A stretch of 64,000 bases of DNA, taken from contig JAZKYO010000030.1 of NCBI GenBank assembly GCA_045612185.1, positions 124,001 through 188,000 of the forward strand. Reading direction: 5' to 3'. Shown here piece after piece: positions 33,284-41,789 of the stretch (positions are counted from its first letter, which is position 1; each line of letters opens with the position of its first letter). Made by a program: the position numbers and the translations under genes. This stretch comes from RGIG8775 sp045612185. Its GTDB lineage: Bacteria > Bacillota > Clostridia > Oscillospirales > CAG-272. The notes beneath the pieces were generated by a model that was not told where the DNA came from, made no database searches, and saw only the letters and a program-made list of their open reading frames with translations.

Positions 33284-33399
33284 ATCTTTTTCTATCCGGA
33301 CTTTACCGTCGGCTCAGGAATTTCACCTGCTCATGCGAAGTCTAATGACTTGCTCGTGGGCTCTACCACCGGTATGGAATTTCACCAATCCCCAAAGAT
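33284..33399 (-). promoter_or_regulatory. FMN riboswitch (RFN element)
   Basis: The minus strand begins ATCTTTGGGG, contains GGTGAAATTCCATACCGG, GTAGAGCCC, AGGTGAAATTCCTGAGCCG and ACGGTAAAGTCCGGAT, and closes with AAAGAT pairing to ATCTTT. These are the conserved RFN segments. It lies upstream of the riboflavin transporter gene and a terminator hairpin. Confidence 0.95.
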
Positions 33400-33436
33400 A
33401 TTTTCCGCACAAATGCGGTATATTATATTATTCAAA

Positions 33437-33463
33437 GGGTTGGCACATAAAATGTGCCAACCC
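33437..33463 (-). terminator. Probable terminator of tuf / str operon
   Basis: Strong stem GGGTTGGCACAT / ATGTGCCAACCC (33437-33448 / 33452-33463) just after the tuf stop. The following T run on the minus strand is short (TTTGAATAAT), so termination may be partial. Confidence 0.6.
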
Positions 33464-33480
33464 AAAGCGGTAATTAAAAC

Positions 33481-34686
33481 TTACGCAAGAATGTCAGAAA
33501 CGACACCCGAACCAACTGTTCTACCACCCTCACGGATAGCGAAACGAAGGTTCTGCTCCATAGCGATAGGAGTGATAAGCTCAACAGTCATATCAACGTT
33601 ATCGCCGGGACGGCACATTTCAACGCCCTCGGGAAGCTCGATAACACCTGTAACGTCTGTTGTTCTGAAGTAGAACTGAGGTCTGTAACCAGCGAAGAAG
33701 GGCTTCTTACGTCCGCCTTCCTTCTCAGTAAGAACGTATACGTGACCTGCAAACTTTGTGTGGGGGTTTACAGAGCCGGGCTTGCAAAGAACCTGACCAC
33801 GCTCGATCTCGTCCTTAGCTACACCACGAAGAAGTGCACCGATGTTGTCACCAGCCTCTGCCTGAGGAAGGAGCTTGTGGAACATCTCTACACCGGTAAC
33901 GGTTGTAGACTTCTTCTCGTCGGAAAGACCAACGATTTCAACTACATCGTTAACCTTAACTGTACCTCTCTCAACTCTACCTGTAGCAACTGTACCACGG
34001 CCGGAGATGGAGAATACGTCCTCGACGGGCATAAGGAAGTCGAGGTCAGCCTGACGCTCGGGAGTAGGAATATACTCATCAACTGCATTCATAAGCTCGA
34101 AGATGGGAGCATACTCAGGAGCGGAAGGATCTGTATTTGTGGACTCAAGAGCGTTACGAGCAGATCCCTTGATGATCGGAATGTCATCGCCGGGGAAGTC
34201 GTACTGAGAAAGAAGATCTCTAACTTCCATCTCAACAAGCTCAAGAAGCTCTTCGTCGTCAACAAGGTCAGTCTTGTTAAGGAATACGCAGATTGCGGGA
34301 ACGCCAACCTGACGAGCAAGAAGAACGTGCTCACGTGTCTGCTGAAGAGGTCCGTCTGTACCTGCAACAACAAGGATTGCGCCGTCCATCTGAGCAGCAC
34401 CTGTAATCATGTTCTTTACATAGTCTGCGTGGCCGGGGCAGTCAACGTGTGCATAGTGACGATTCTCGGTCTCGTACTCAACGTGACGAGTATTGATTGT
34501 GATACCTCTTGCTCTTTCCTCGGGAGCATTGTCGATCTGGTCGTATGCCATGAACTCGATGTTACCGTTGCCGAGAGAAAGTGTCTTTGTGATAGCTGCT
34601 GTAAGAGTGGTCTTACCGTGGTCAACGTGACCGATAGTACCAATGTTTACGTGGGGCTTGGTGCGTTCAAATGTTGATTTTGCCAT
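33481..34686 (-). CDS. tuf: Elongation factor Tu
   Basis: A 401-residue EF-Tu that delivers aminoacyl-tRNA to the ribosome. G-domain motifs: GHVDHGKTTLT (P-loop), DCPGHADYVKNMITG (G3) and FLNKTD (G4), followed by domains 2 and 3 ending GGRTVGSGVVSDIL. Fourth gene of the rpsL-rpsG-fusA-tuf order, 58 bases after fusA. An ACGGAGG site is upstream of the ATG. Confidence 0.98.
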   Translation of the reverse strand: MAKSTFERTKPHVNIGTIGHVDHGKTTLTAAITKTLSLGNGNIEFMAYDQIDNAPEERARGITINTRHVEYETENRHYAHVDCPGHADYVKNMITGAAQMDGAILVVAGTDGPLQQTREHVLLARQVGVPAICVFLNKTDLVDDEELLELVEMEVRDLLSQYDFPGDDIPIIKGSARNALESTNTDPSAPEYAPIFELMNAVDEYIPTPERQADLDFLMPVEDVFSISGRGTVATGRVERGTVKVNDVVEIVGLSDEKKSTTVTGVEMFHKLLPQAEAGDNIGALLRGVAKDEIERGQVLCKPGSVNPHTKFAGHVYVLTEKEGGRKKPFFAGYRPQFYFRTTDVTGVIELPEGVEMCRPGDNVDMTVELITPIAMEQNLRFAIREGGRTVGSGVVSDILA

Positions 34687-34744
34687 TTTGTATTTCCTCC
34701 GTTAATTATTTTCTAAAATTATTTTTAAAATTTGGAAAACTAAA

Positions 34745-36829
34745 TTAGTTTTTCTTTGCGCGAGCCGTTACGATGCCTTCCTGAATAGACTTGGGCACTT
34801 CTGCGAAGTGGCTGGGCTCCATAGAATAGAGTCCGCGTCCCTGAGTCTTGGAACGAAGGTCGGTCGCATATCCGAACATTTCGGAAAGCGGAACAAATGC
34901 GGTGATTTCCTGAACTCCGCCGCTGCCTGCTTCCATGGACTGAATCTGTCCACGGCGAGAGTTAAAGTCGCCGATTACGTCACCCATGTAATCATCGGGA
35001 ACGATTGTAACAACCTTAACGATAGGCTCTGTAAGAACGGGATCAGCAAGGCGCATTGCTTCCTTGAATGCCATAGATCCGGCAATCTTAAACGCCATTT
35101 CGGACGAGTCAACTTCATGGTAAGAACCGTCATAAAGAGTAACCTTAACGTCAACGACGTTGTAGCCTGCAAGAACACCGTTCTGCATAGCACCCTGGAT
35201 ACCCTGGTTAACGGGCTCGATGAATTCCTTGGGAATTGCACCGCCTGTAACAGAGTTGATAAACTCGTATCCCTTTCCGGCTTCATTGGGCTCAAGAACG
35301 ATCTTAACGTGACCGTACTGACCACTACCACCGGACTGACGCTTATACTTGCACTCATGGTTAACCTGCTTGCGTACAGTCTCTTTGTATGCAACCTGAG
35401 GCTTACCGATGTTTGCCTCTACCTTGAACTCACGAAGAAGTCTGTCAACGATAATTTCAAGGTGAAGCTCACCCATACCTGCGATAATTGTCTGACCTGT
35501 TTCCTCGTCGGTGTAGGTTCTGAAGGTGGGGTCTTCCTCTGCAAGCTTTGCAAGAGCGATGCCCATCTTCTCCTGACCTGCGCGAGTCTTAGGCTCGATA
35601 GCTACGCTGATAACGGGTTCAGGGAACTCCATAGACTCAAGTATGATAGGATGCTTTTCGTCGCAAAGAGTGTCTCCTGTTGTAGTATTCTTAACTCCGA
35701 TAACCGCTGCGATATCACCGCTGTAGCAGCAATCGATATCCGCTCTGTCATTAGCGTGCATCTGAAGGATACGTCCAAAACGCTCTCTCTGACGCTTTAC
35801 GGAGTTGTAAGCGGTTGTACCTGCGGGAATTACGCCCGAGTATACGCGGAAGAAGCAAAGCTTTCCAACGTAGGGGTCGGTCATAATCTTGAACGCAAGC
35901 GCCGAGAAAGGCGCGTTGTCGTCCGCGGGTCTCTCCTCTTCCTCCTCGGTATCGGGGTTTACACCCTTGATAGCGGGAATGTCAAGAGGATTGGGCATAT
36001 AATCGATAATAGCGTCAAGAAGCTTCTGAACGCCCTTGTTACGGTAGGATGTACCGCAAACAACGGGAACGATCTGGTTATCGATTGTAGCCTTACGAAG
36101 GGCAGCCTTAAGCTCTTCAACAGTGATTTCCTCACCGCCGCAGTACTTCTCGAAGAGAGCCTCATCAGTTTCGCAAATAGACTCAACCATTGCGTCGTGA
36201 TATTCCTGAGCCTTGTCCATCATATCAGCAGGAATGGGCTCAACTCTCATATCCTTTCCTTCGTCATCATAATATACGTCAGCCTCCATGTTCATAAGGT
36301 CGATGATACCTTTGAACAAGCTTTCAGCGCCGATAGGCAACTGAATCGGAACTGCGTTTGCGTGAAGTCTTTCCTTCATCATATCAACAACGCGATAGAA
36401 GTTCGCGCCCGTGATATCCATTTTGTTTACATAGGCCATACGCGGAACTCTGTACTTGTTTGCCTGTCTCCAGACAGTCTCGGACTGAGGCTCAACTCCG
36501 CCCTTAGCGCAAAGTACCGTTACGGAACCGTCGAGTACACGGAGCGAACGCTCAACCTCAACAGTAAAGTCAACGTGACCGGGAGTATCTATGATGTTGA
36601 TACGGTTGTTCTTCCAGAAGCAAGTGGTTGCAGCGGAGGTAATTGTAATACCTCTCTCCTGCTCCTGCTCCATCCAGTCCATCGTAGCGGAACCATCATG
36701 AGTTTCTCCGATTTTGTGAGTCTTACCTGTATAGAAAAGAATTCTTTCGGTTGTTGTCGTTTTACCGGCATCGATGTGAGCCATGATACCGATATTTCGT
36801 GTGTTTTCAAGCGAATATTCTCTTGGCAT
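34745..36829 (-). CDS. fusA: Elongation factor G
   Basis: A 694-residue translocase GTPase. Motifs: AHIDAGKTTTTERILFYTG (P-loop), DTPGHVDFTVEVERSLRVLDG (G3), VNKMD (G4), and a C-terminal domain ending FAEVPKSIQEGIV. Size and order fit the single house-keeping EF-G. It follows rpsG by 16 bases, with an AAGGAG site before the ATG. Confidence 0.98.
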   Translation of the reverse strand: MPREYSLENTRNIGIMAHIDAGKTTTTERILFYTGKTHKIGETHDGSATMDWMEQEQERGITITSAATTCFWKNNRINIIDTPGHVDFTVEVERSLRVLDGSVTVLCAKGGVEPQSETVWRQANKYRVPRMAYVNKMDITGANFYRVVDMMKERLHANAVPIQLPIGAESLFKGIIDLMNMEADVYYDDEGKDMRVEPIPADMMDKAQEYHDAMVESICETDEALFEKYCGGEEITVEELKAALRKATIDNQIVPVVCGTSYRNKGVQKLLDAIIDYMPNPLDIPAIKGVNPDTEEEEERPADDNAPFSALAFKIMTDPYVGKLCFFRVYSGVIPAGTTAYNSVKRQRERFGRILQMHANDRADIDCCYSGDIAAVIGVKNTTTGDTLCDEKHPIILESMEFPEPVISVAIEPKTRAGQEKMGIALAKLAEEDPTFRTYTDEETGQTIIAGMGELHLEIIVDRLLREFKVEANIGKPQVAYKETVRKQVNHECKYKRQSGGSGQYGHVKIVLEPNEAGKGYEFINSVTGGAIPKEFIEPVNQGIQGAMQNGVLAGYNVVDVKVTLYDGSYHEVDSSEMAFKIAGSMAFKEAMRLADPVLTEPIVKVVTIVPDDYMGDVIGDFNSRRGQIQSMEAGSGGVQEITAFVPLSEMFGYATDLRSKTQGRGLYSMEPSHFAEVPKSIQEGIVTARAKKN

Positions 36830-36845
36830 ATATCAGGTCTCCTTA

Positions 36846-37316
36846 TTAATATCTGTAATGAGCAAACGCCTTATTAGCCTCTGCCATTCTGTGTGTTTCT
36901 TCCTTCTTCTTGAACGCTCCGCCTGCGCTGTTCTTTGCATCCATGATTTCAGCTGCAAGACGCTCAGCCATTGTGCGTTCTCCACGAGTTCTGGAATAAC
37001 TTACAAGCCATCTAAGACCAAGGGTCTGACGGCGCTCAGCTCTTACCTCCATAGGCACCTGGTAGGTAGAACCACCTACACGGCGAGCCTTAACCTCAAG
37101 CTTAGGCATGATGTTTTCAAGAGCTTCCTGGAACATTTCAAGTGCATTCTGTCCAGCCTTCTCTTCTACGATTTTGAATGCGTCGTAAACGATCTTCTGG
37201 GCTACACCCTTCTTGCCATCATACATTACGTTGTTGATAAGCTTTGTTACAAGCTTAGATCCGTACAGAGGATCCGGCAATACGTCTCTTTTAGAAATTT
37301 TACCTCTTCTCGGCAC
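36846..37316 (-). CDS. rpsG: 30S ribosomal protein S7 (GTG start)
   Basis: A 156-residue S7, PRRGKISKRDVLPDPLYGSKLV..., which nucleates assembly of the 30S head. I choose GTG 37316: AAGGAGG lies seven bases upstream and the resulting 156 residues equal the usual length. The ATG six codons earlier overlaps that site. Upstream lies a 150-base gap to rpsL with no gene; it could hold a translational control site, but I see no clear structure. Confidence 0.96.
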   Translation of the reverse strand: MPRRGKISKRDVLPDPLYGSKLVTKLINNVMYDGKKGVAQKIVYDAFKIVEEKAGQNALEMFQEALENIMPKLEVKARRVGGSTYQVPMEVRAERRQTLGLRWLVSYSRTRGERTMAERLAAEIMDAKNSAGGAFKKKEETHRMAEANKAFAHYRY

Positions 37317-37466
37317 TGTACTTCCCTCCTTCATTAAATTTTATGAATTCATTGGTACTCAAAAGCAGTCTTCTGTTAGCGCGCGTCAAGGTTGATATAT
37401 AAACATTAAATTTTCTCAACTTCTGACGGGCAGACTATTTTGCTTTATACCTGTTTTCTCCCTTGA

Positions 37467-37880
37467 TTATTTCTTGGGAGCTTTTGCGCCGTACTTGGAA
37501 CGGCTCTGGCTACGATTTGCAACACCCTGTGCATCAAGTGTACCACGGATAATGTGATAACGTACACCGGGCAGGTCACGTACTCTTCCTCCGCGGATAA
37601 GCACTACAGAGTGTTCCTGCAGGTTATGTCCGATACCGGGAATGTAGGTGGTTGCCTCAAGTCCATTTGTAAGTCTTACTCTGGCGATCTTACGAAGAGC
37701 CGAGTTAGGCTTTTTGGGGCTGGTTGTAGAAACCTTTGTGCAAACGCCTCTTTTCTGGGGCGCAGGCTGATCGATAGCTACATTGTTAAGTGTATTGAAG
37801 CCTTTCTGAAGCACGGGTGCTTTAGACTTGTACACTTTATCAGTACGGCCCTGTCTTACAAGTTGGTTAAAGGTTGGCAT
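37467..37880 (-). CDS. rpsL: 30S ribosomal protein S12, with Arg at position 101
   Basis: A 137-residue Firmicutes-type S12 (PTFNQLVRQGRTDKVYKSKAP...). STTSPKKPNSALRK keeps the first decoding-centre lysine (Lys56 by B. subtilis numbering). The second key block reads GGRVRDLPGVRYH, with Arg101 (codon CGT) where Lys is usual (B. subtilis Lys101, E. coli Lys87). Substitution there, including Lys to Arg, is a classic streptomycin-resistance change. First gene of the str operon. An AAGGAGG site lies upstream. Confidence 0.97.
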   Translation of the reverse strand: MPTFNQLVRQGRTDKVYKSKAPVLQKGFNTLNNVAIDQPAPQKRGVCTKVSTTSPKKPNSALRKIARVRLTNGLEATTYIPGIGHNLQEHSVVLIRGGRVRDLPGVRYHIIRGTLDAQGVANRSQSRSKYGAKAPKK

Positions 37881-37988
37881 TTTTCTCCTCCTTCTTTCAA
37901 AATTTAACGTTTATATACAGACGCACGCCGCAAGGCTTGCGATTCTGTCTGATTATGACTTGCGATTTCCCGCAAAAGCATACAGTTT

Positions 37989-38017
37989 ATTATATCACTT
38001 GAAAGCCTTTTTGTCAA
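37989..38017 (-). promoter_or_regulatory. Promoter of str operon (rpsL-rpsG-fusA-tuf)
   Basis: Minus strand TTGACA (38012-38017), a 17-base spacer and TATAAT (37989-37994), giving a leader of about 100 bases before rpsL. Confidence 0.85.
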
Positions 38018-38153
38018 GAAACATTATTCGAGACTGAAATTTTCTCCCTTTTGCACAAATTAAACAACTTCGCACAAGCAAATTTGTTTATTTTGCACTT
38101 TGTTTTTGCATATTTTCACACTCAAGTCATCAAACCTTTTACACAAAAATCGA

Positions 38154-38182
38154 CCTTGTCTGCCGTTTCACGGCAGACAAGG
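38154..38182 (-). terminator. Terminator of rpoBC
   Basis: Stem CCTTGTCTGCCGT / ACGGCAGACAAGG (38154-38166 / 38170-38182) followed on the minus strand by TCGATTTTTG, 17 bases after the rpoC stop. Confidence 0.8.
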
Positions 38183-38198
38183 TAAAAAATCAAGATAT

Positions 38199-41100
38199 TT
38201 ACTGAGCGTCAGCAGTTTCGGGGGCTTCCTCGTTAGGAACAACACCTACGTCTCTGTAGCACTTCATACCCGTTCCGGCGGGAATGAGCTTACCGATAAT
38301 AACGTTCTCCTTAAGACCTATAAGACGGTCAACCTTACACTTGATTGCGGCGTCTGCAAGAACCTTGGTTGTTTCCTGGAAGGATGCCGCAGAAAGGAAG
38401 GATTCGGTTTGAAGAGCAGCCTTGGTAATACCGAGAAGCACAGGAGATCCCTCAGCAAGGCGAAGCTCACGTTCGCCGTTCTCGATACGAGCCTTGATTC
38501 TGCAGTTCTCATCCTCAAGCTCCGTCATGTCAACAATAGAACCTACGAGAAGATCTGTATCACCGTTATCGTCAACGCGGAAGCGTCTTGTCATCTGACG
38601 GGCGATAATTTCAATATGCTTATCGTTAACGTCACAAGACTGAGAACGGTAAACCTTCTGAGTTTCCTTAATGATATAGTCATAAACCGCATCAAGTCCG
38701 CAAATTCTCATAATATCAGCAGGAGCCTTGCTACCTTCGGTAATTCCCTGACCTACCTCAACGCGGTCGCCGTCTTCGATAGCAACCTTCATTCCGTAGG
38801 GGATCGAGTACTTAACAAGCTCACCTGTTTCCTCAGACTGGATAACAACGTCACGAACGTTTACGTTTTCACCGATCTGGATATGAGCTATTCCGCTGCA
38901 TTCAGACATGATAGCAGCCTTCTTAGGCTGTCTTGCCTCGAAAAGCTCTTCAACTCTGGGAAGACCCTGAGTAATATCCGAACCTGCGACACCACCCGTA
39001 TGGAAGGTTCTCATCGTAAGCTGAGTACCGGGCTCACCGATAGACTGTGCGGCTATGATACCAACAGCCTCACCAACGTTGACTCTCTTGCCGGAAGCAA
39101 GGTCTGCGCCGTAGCAGTGAGCGCACACACCAAAGCGGGAGTGACACTGAATAATCGTTCTGATATAAACCTTATCGATTCCGGCGGCAACGATTGCGTC
39201 TGCCTGTTCGTCGGTAATCATTTCGTCATCGTCAACGATAACCTCTCCGGTTTCGGGATGAACGATAGCGCCAATTGTATATCTTCCGACAATTCTATCC
39301 TGAAGTGTTTCAAGCGGCTTTTCGTCACCATCATTGATAATCGCGGTAATCCATGCGCCCTTAACGGTATCACACTTCTCCTCGCGAATAATTACCTCCT
39401 GCGATACGTCAACGAGACGGCGGGTAAGGTAACCAGAGTCAGCTGTACGAAGCGCTGTATCCGAAAGAGACTTACGAGATGCACGCGCACCCATAAAGTA
39501 CTCGGTAATGTTAAGACCTTCACGGAAGTTAGACTTAATCGGGATTTCCACAGTCTTACCGGTTGCCGAGAACATGAGTCCACGCATACCCGCAAGCTGT
39601 CTCATCTGAGCCATAGAACCACGGGCTCCGGAATCCGCCATTATTCTGATGGGGTTGAATACCGAGAAGCTATCGTTAAGTGCGGCGGTAACCTGGGCGG
39701 TCGTATCCTCCCAAACCTTAACCACGTTGCCGTAACGCTCTTCCTCAGTAAGAACGCCACGCTCGAAGTAGGTATGAATTGCGTCAACCTTCTTCTCCGC
39801 AGCCTTAATATAGCTTTCCTTTGATTCAGGAATAGTCATATCGTATACCGAAATAGAGAAGGACGCACGAGTTGAATACTTATAACCCATTTCCTTAATA
39901 TCGTCAAGCATCTTCGCGCAGACCGCCGATCCATGCTTTTTGATACAATTATCAATGATCTTACCAAGCTGTTTCTTCTTGGTAACGAACGCAATTTCAA
40001 GATCAAATGCTTTTTCGGGATCGGTTCTGTCAACAAAGCCGAGGTCCTGCGGAAGAGGCTTATTGAAAATAAGTCTACCAAGTGTAGCATCAATTATCTT
40101 GGAACGTACTACGCCGTCAATCTCCTTTTCAACTCTCACCTTAATGGGAGCATGAAGACCGAGCTGCTTATTCTCGTATGCCATAACAGCCTCGTCGAAG
40201 TTACGGAATACTCTGCCTTCGCCGGGCTCGCCGGGCTTATCCATTGTAAGATAGTAAGAACCAAGGATCATATCCTGGGTAGGAACGGTAACCGCGCGAC
40301 CATCCATGGGCTTAAGGAGGTTATTAGCAGAAAGCATAAGGAATCTTGCCTCAGCCTGAGCTTCCGCGGAAAGCGGAACGTGTACGGGCATCTGGTCACC
40401 GTCAAAGTCTGCGTTAAACGCGGTACACACAAGGGGGTGAAGTTTGATAGCGCGTCCCTCTACAAGAACGGGCTCAAACGCCTGAATTGAAAGTCTGTGA
40501 AGTGTGGGAGCACGGTTAAGAAGAACGGGGTGTTCCTTTATAACGTTTTCAAGCGCGTCCCAAACCTCGGGGTAAAGGTATGCTCTGTCGATCTTCTTCT
40601 GGGCATCCTTAACGTTGGTAGCCTTCTGCATTTCTGTAAGGCGTTTTACAACGAAAGGCTTGAAAAGCTCAAGGGCCATTTCCTTGGGAAGACCGCACTG
40701 GTAAATCTTAAGAGTAGGACCAACTACGATAACCGAACGTCCAGAATAGTCAACACGCTTACCGAGAAGGTTCTGACGGAAGCGTCCCTGCTTACCGCGG
40801 AGCATCTCGGAAAGAGACTTAAGCGCACGGTTGGAGGGGCCTGTTACGGGCTTACCTCTGCGTCCGTTATCAATAAGCGCGTCTACCGCTTCTTGGAGCA
40901 TACGCTTCTCGTTTCTGATCATAATTTCGGGAGCGTGAATCTCAATAAGCTTCTTAAGACGGTTATTTCTGCTGATAACTCTACGGTAAAGCTCGTTAAG
41001 GTCAGAAGACGCGAAGCGTCCGCCGTCAAGCTGAACCATGGGGCGGATATCAGGGGGAAGGACGGGGATAGCGTCAAGCACCATCCACTCAAGCTTATTA

Positions 41101-41771
41101 CCCGATTTTCTGAACGCCTCTACAACCTCAAGACGCTTGATAAGACGAGCCTTTTTCTGGTTCTTTGCGGTTTTAAGCTGCTCTTTAAGGTCTTCAGCGA
41201 GAGCCTCGATATCTATCTTGGAAAGGAGCTCCTTGATTGCCTCAGCGCCCATTCCAACCTTGAAATCGTTCTCGTACTTCTCGTAGTACTTCGAGTACTC
41301 GGACTCGCTGAGGACACAACCAACCTCAAGATCGGTAGGTCCGGGATCGAGCACAACGTTTTCAGCAAAGTAAAGCACCTGCTCAAGCTGCTTGGGAGAC
41401 ATATCAAGCACGTGAGCGATACGGTTGGGCACGCTCTTGAAGTACCAGATATGAGCTACGGGAGTAGCAAGGTCGATATGACCCATTCTCTCTCTTCTTA
41501 CTTTTTTAGTTGTTATTTCAACGCCGCACTTTTCACACTTGTGCGGTTTTCCATCTCTGGAAAGGCTATGGGCGTTTTTGTACTTTCCGCACATACACGC
41601 GCCGTCCTTAGTAGGGCCAAAGATCTTTTCGCAGAAAAGACCGCCCACCTCGGCTTTGAGAGTTCTGTAATTTATTGTCTCGGGCTTGGTAACCTCACCG
41701 TAAGACCACTCTCTTACCATGTCCGGAGAAGCCAGACCTATTCTTATTGAATCAAATTCATTATTCGCCAT
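38199..41771 (-). CDS. rpoC: RNA polymerase beta' subunit
   Basis: A 1190-residue beta' subunit. The N-terminal zinc motif (CMCGKYKNAH then CEKCGVEI), catalytic NADFDGDQMPVHVPL (Mg-binding Asp triad), and second zinc cluster (CHSRFGVCAHCYG) are intact. Length fits Firmicutes. It is 18 bases downstream of rpoB and has an AAGGAG site. Transcript ends at the hairpin 38154-38182. Confidence 0.99.
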   Translation of the reverse strand: MANNEFDSIRIGLASPDMVREWSYGEVTKPETINYRTLKAEVGGLFCEKIFGPTKDGACMCGKYKNAHSLSRDGKPHKCEKCGVEITTKKVRRERMGHIDLATPVAHIWYFKSVPNRIAHVLDMSPKQLEQVLYFAENVVLDPGPTDLEVGCVLSESEYSKYYEKYENDFKVGMGAEAIKELLSKIDIEALAEDLKEQLKTAKNQKKARLIKRLEVVEAFRKSGNKLEWMVLDAIPVLPPDIRPMVQLDGGRFASSDLNELYRRVISRNNRLKKLIEIHAPEIMIRNEKRMLQEAVDALIDNGRRGKPVTGPSNRALKSLSEMLRGKQGRFRQNLLGKRVDYSGRSVIVVGPTLKIYQCGLPKEMALELFKPFVVKRLTEMQKATNVKDAQKKIDRAYLYPEVWDALENVIKEHPVLLNRAPTLHRLSIQAFEPVLVEGRAIKLHPLVCTAFNADFDGDQMPVHVPLSAEAQAEARFLMLSANNLLKPMDGRAVTVPTQDMILGSYYLTMDKPGEPGEGRVFRNFDEAVMAYENKQLGLHAPIKVRVEKEIDGVVRSKIIDATLGRLIFNKPLPQDLGFVDRTDPEKAFDLEIAFVTKKKQLGKIIDNCIKKHGSAVCAKMLDDIKEMGYKYSTRASFSISVYDMTIPESKESYIKAAEKKVDAIHTYFERGVLTEEERYGNVVKVWEDTTAQVTAALNDSFSVFNPIRIMADSGARGSMAQMRQLAGMRGLMFSATGKTVEIPIKSNFREGLNITEYFMGARASRKSLSDTALRTADSGYLTRRLVDVSQEVIIREEKCDTVKGAWITAIINDGDEKPLETLQDRIVGRYTIGAIVHPETGEVIVDDDEMITDEQADAIVAAGIDKVYIRTIIQCHSRFGVCAHCYGADLASGKRVNVGEAVGIIAAQSIGEPGTQLTMRTFHTGGVAGSDITQGLPRVEELFEARQPKKAAIMSECSGIAHIQIGENVNVRDVVIQSEETGELVKYSIPYGMKVAIEDGDRVEVGQGITEGSKAPADIMRICGLDAVYDYIIKETQKVYRSQSCDVNDKHIEIIARQMTRRFRVDDNGDTDLLVGSIVDMTELEDENCRIKARIENGERELRLAEGSPVLLGITKAALQTESFLSAASFQETTKVLADAAIKCKVDRLIGLKENVIIGKLIPAGTGMKCYRDVGVVPNEEAPETADAQ

Positions 41772-41789
41772 GCTGTTTCTCCTTAATTT

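Noticed and set aside
34808..36877. Long open frame (689 codons) opposite fusA
   Set aside because: It is an antisense shadow of EF-G created by codon bias; the product is low-complexity and has no ribosome binding site, while the minus strand encodes perfect EF-G motifs.
37317..37334. ATG start of rpsG six codons upstream
   Set aside because: That codon overlaps the AAGGAGG site; GTG 37316 gives the standard 156-residue S7.
38100..39824. Long plus-strand frame opposite rpoC
   Set aside because: Antisense shadow of rpoC; no domain resemblance and no start signals.
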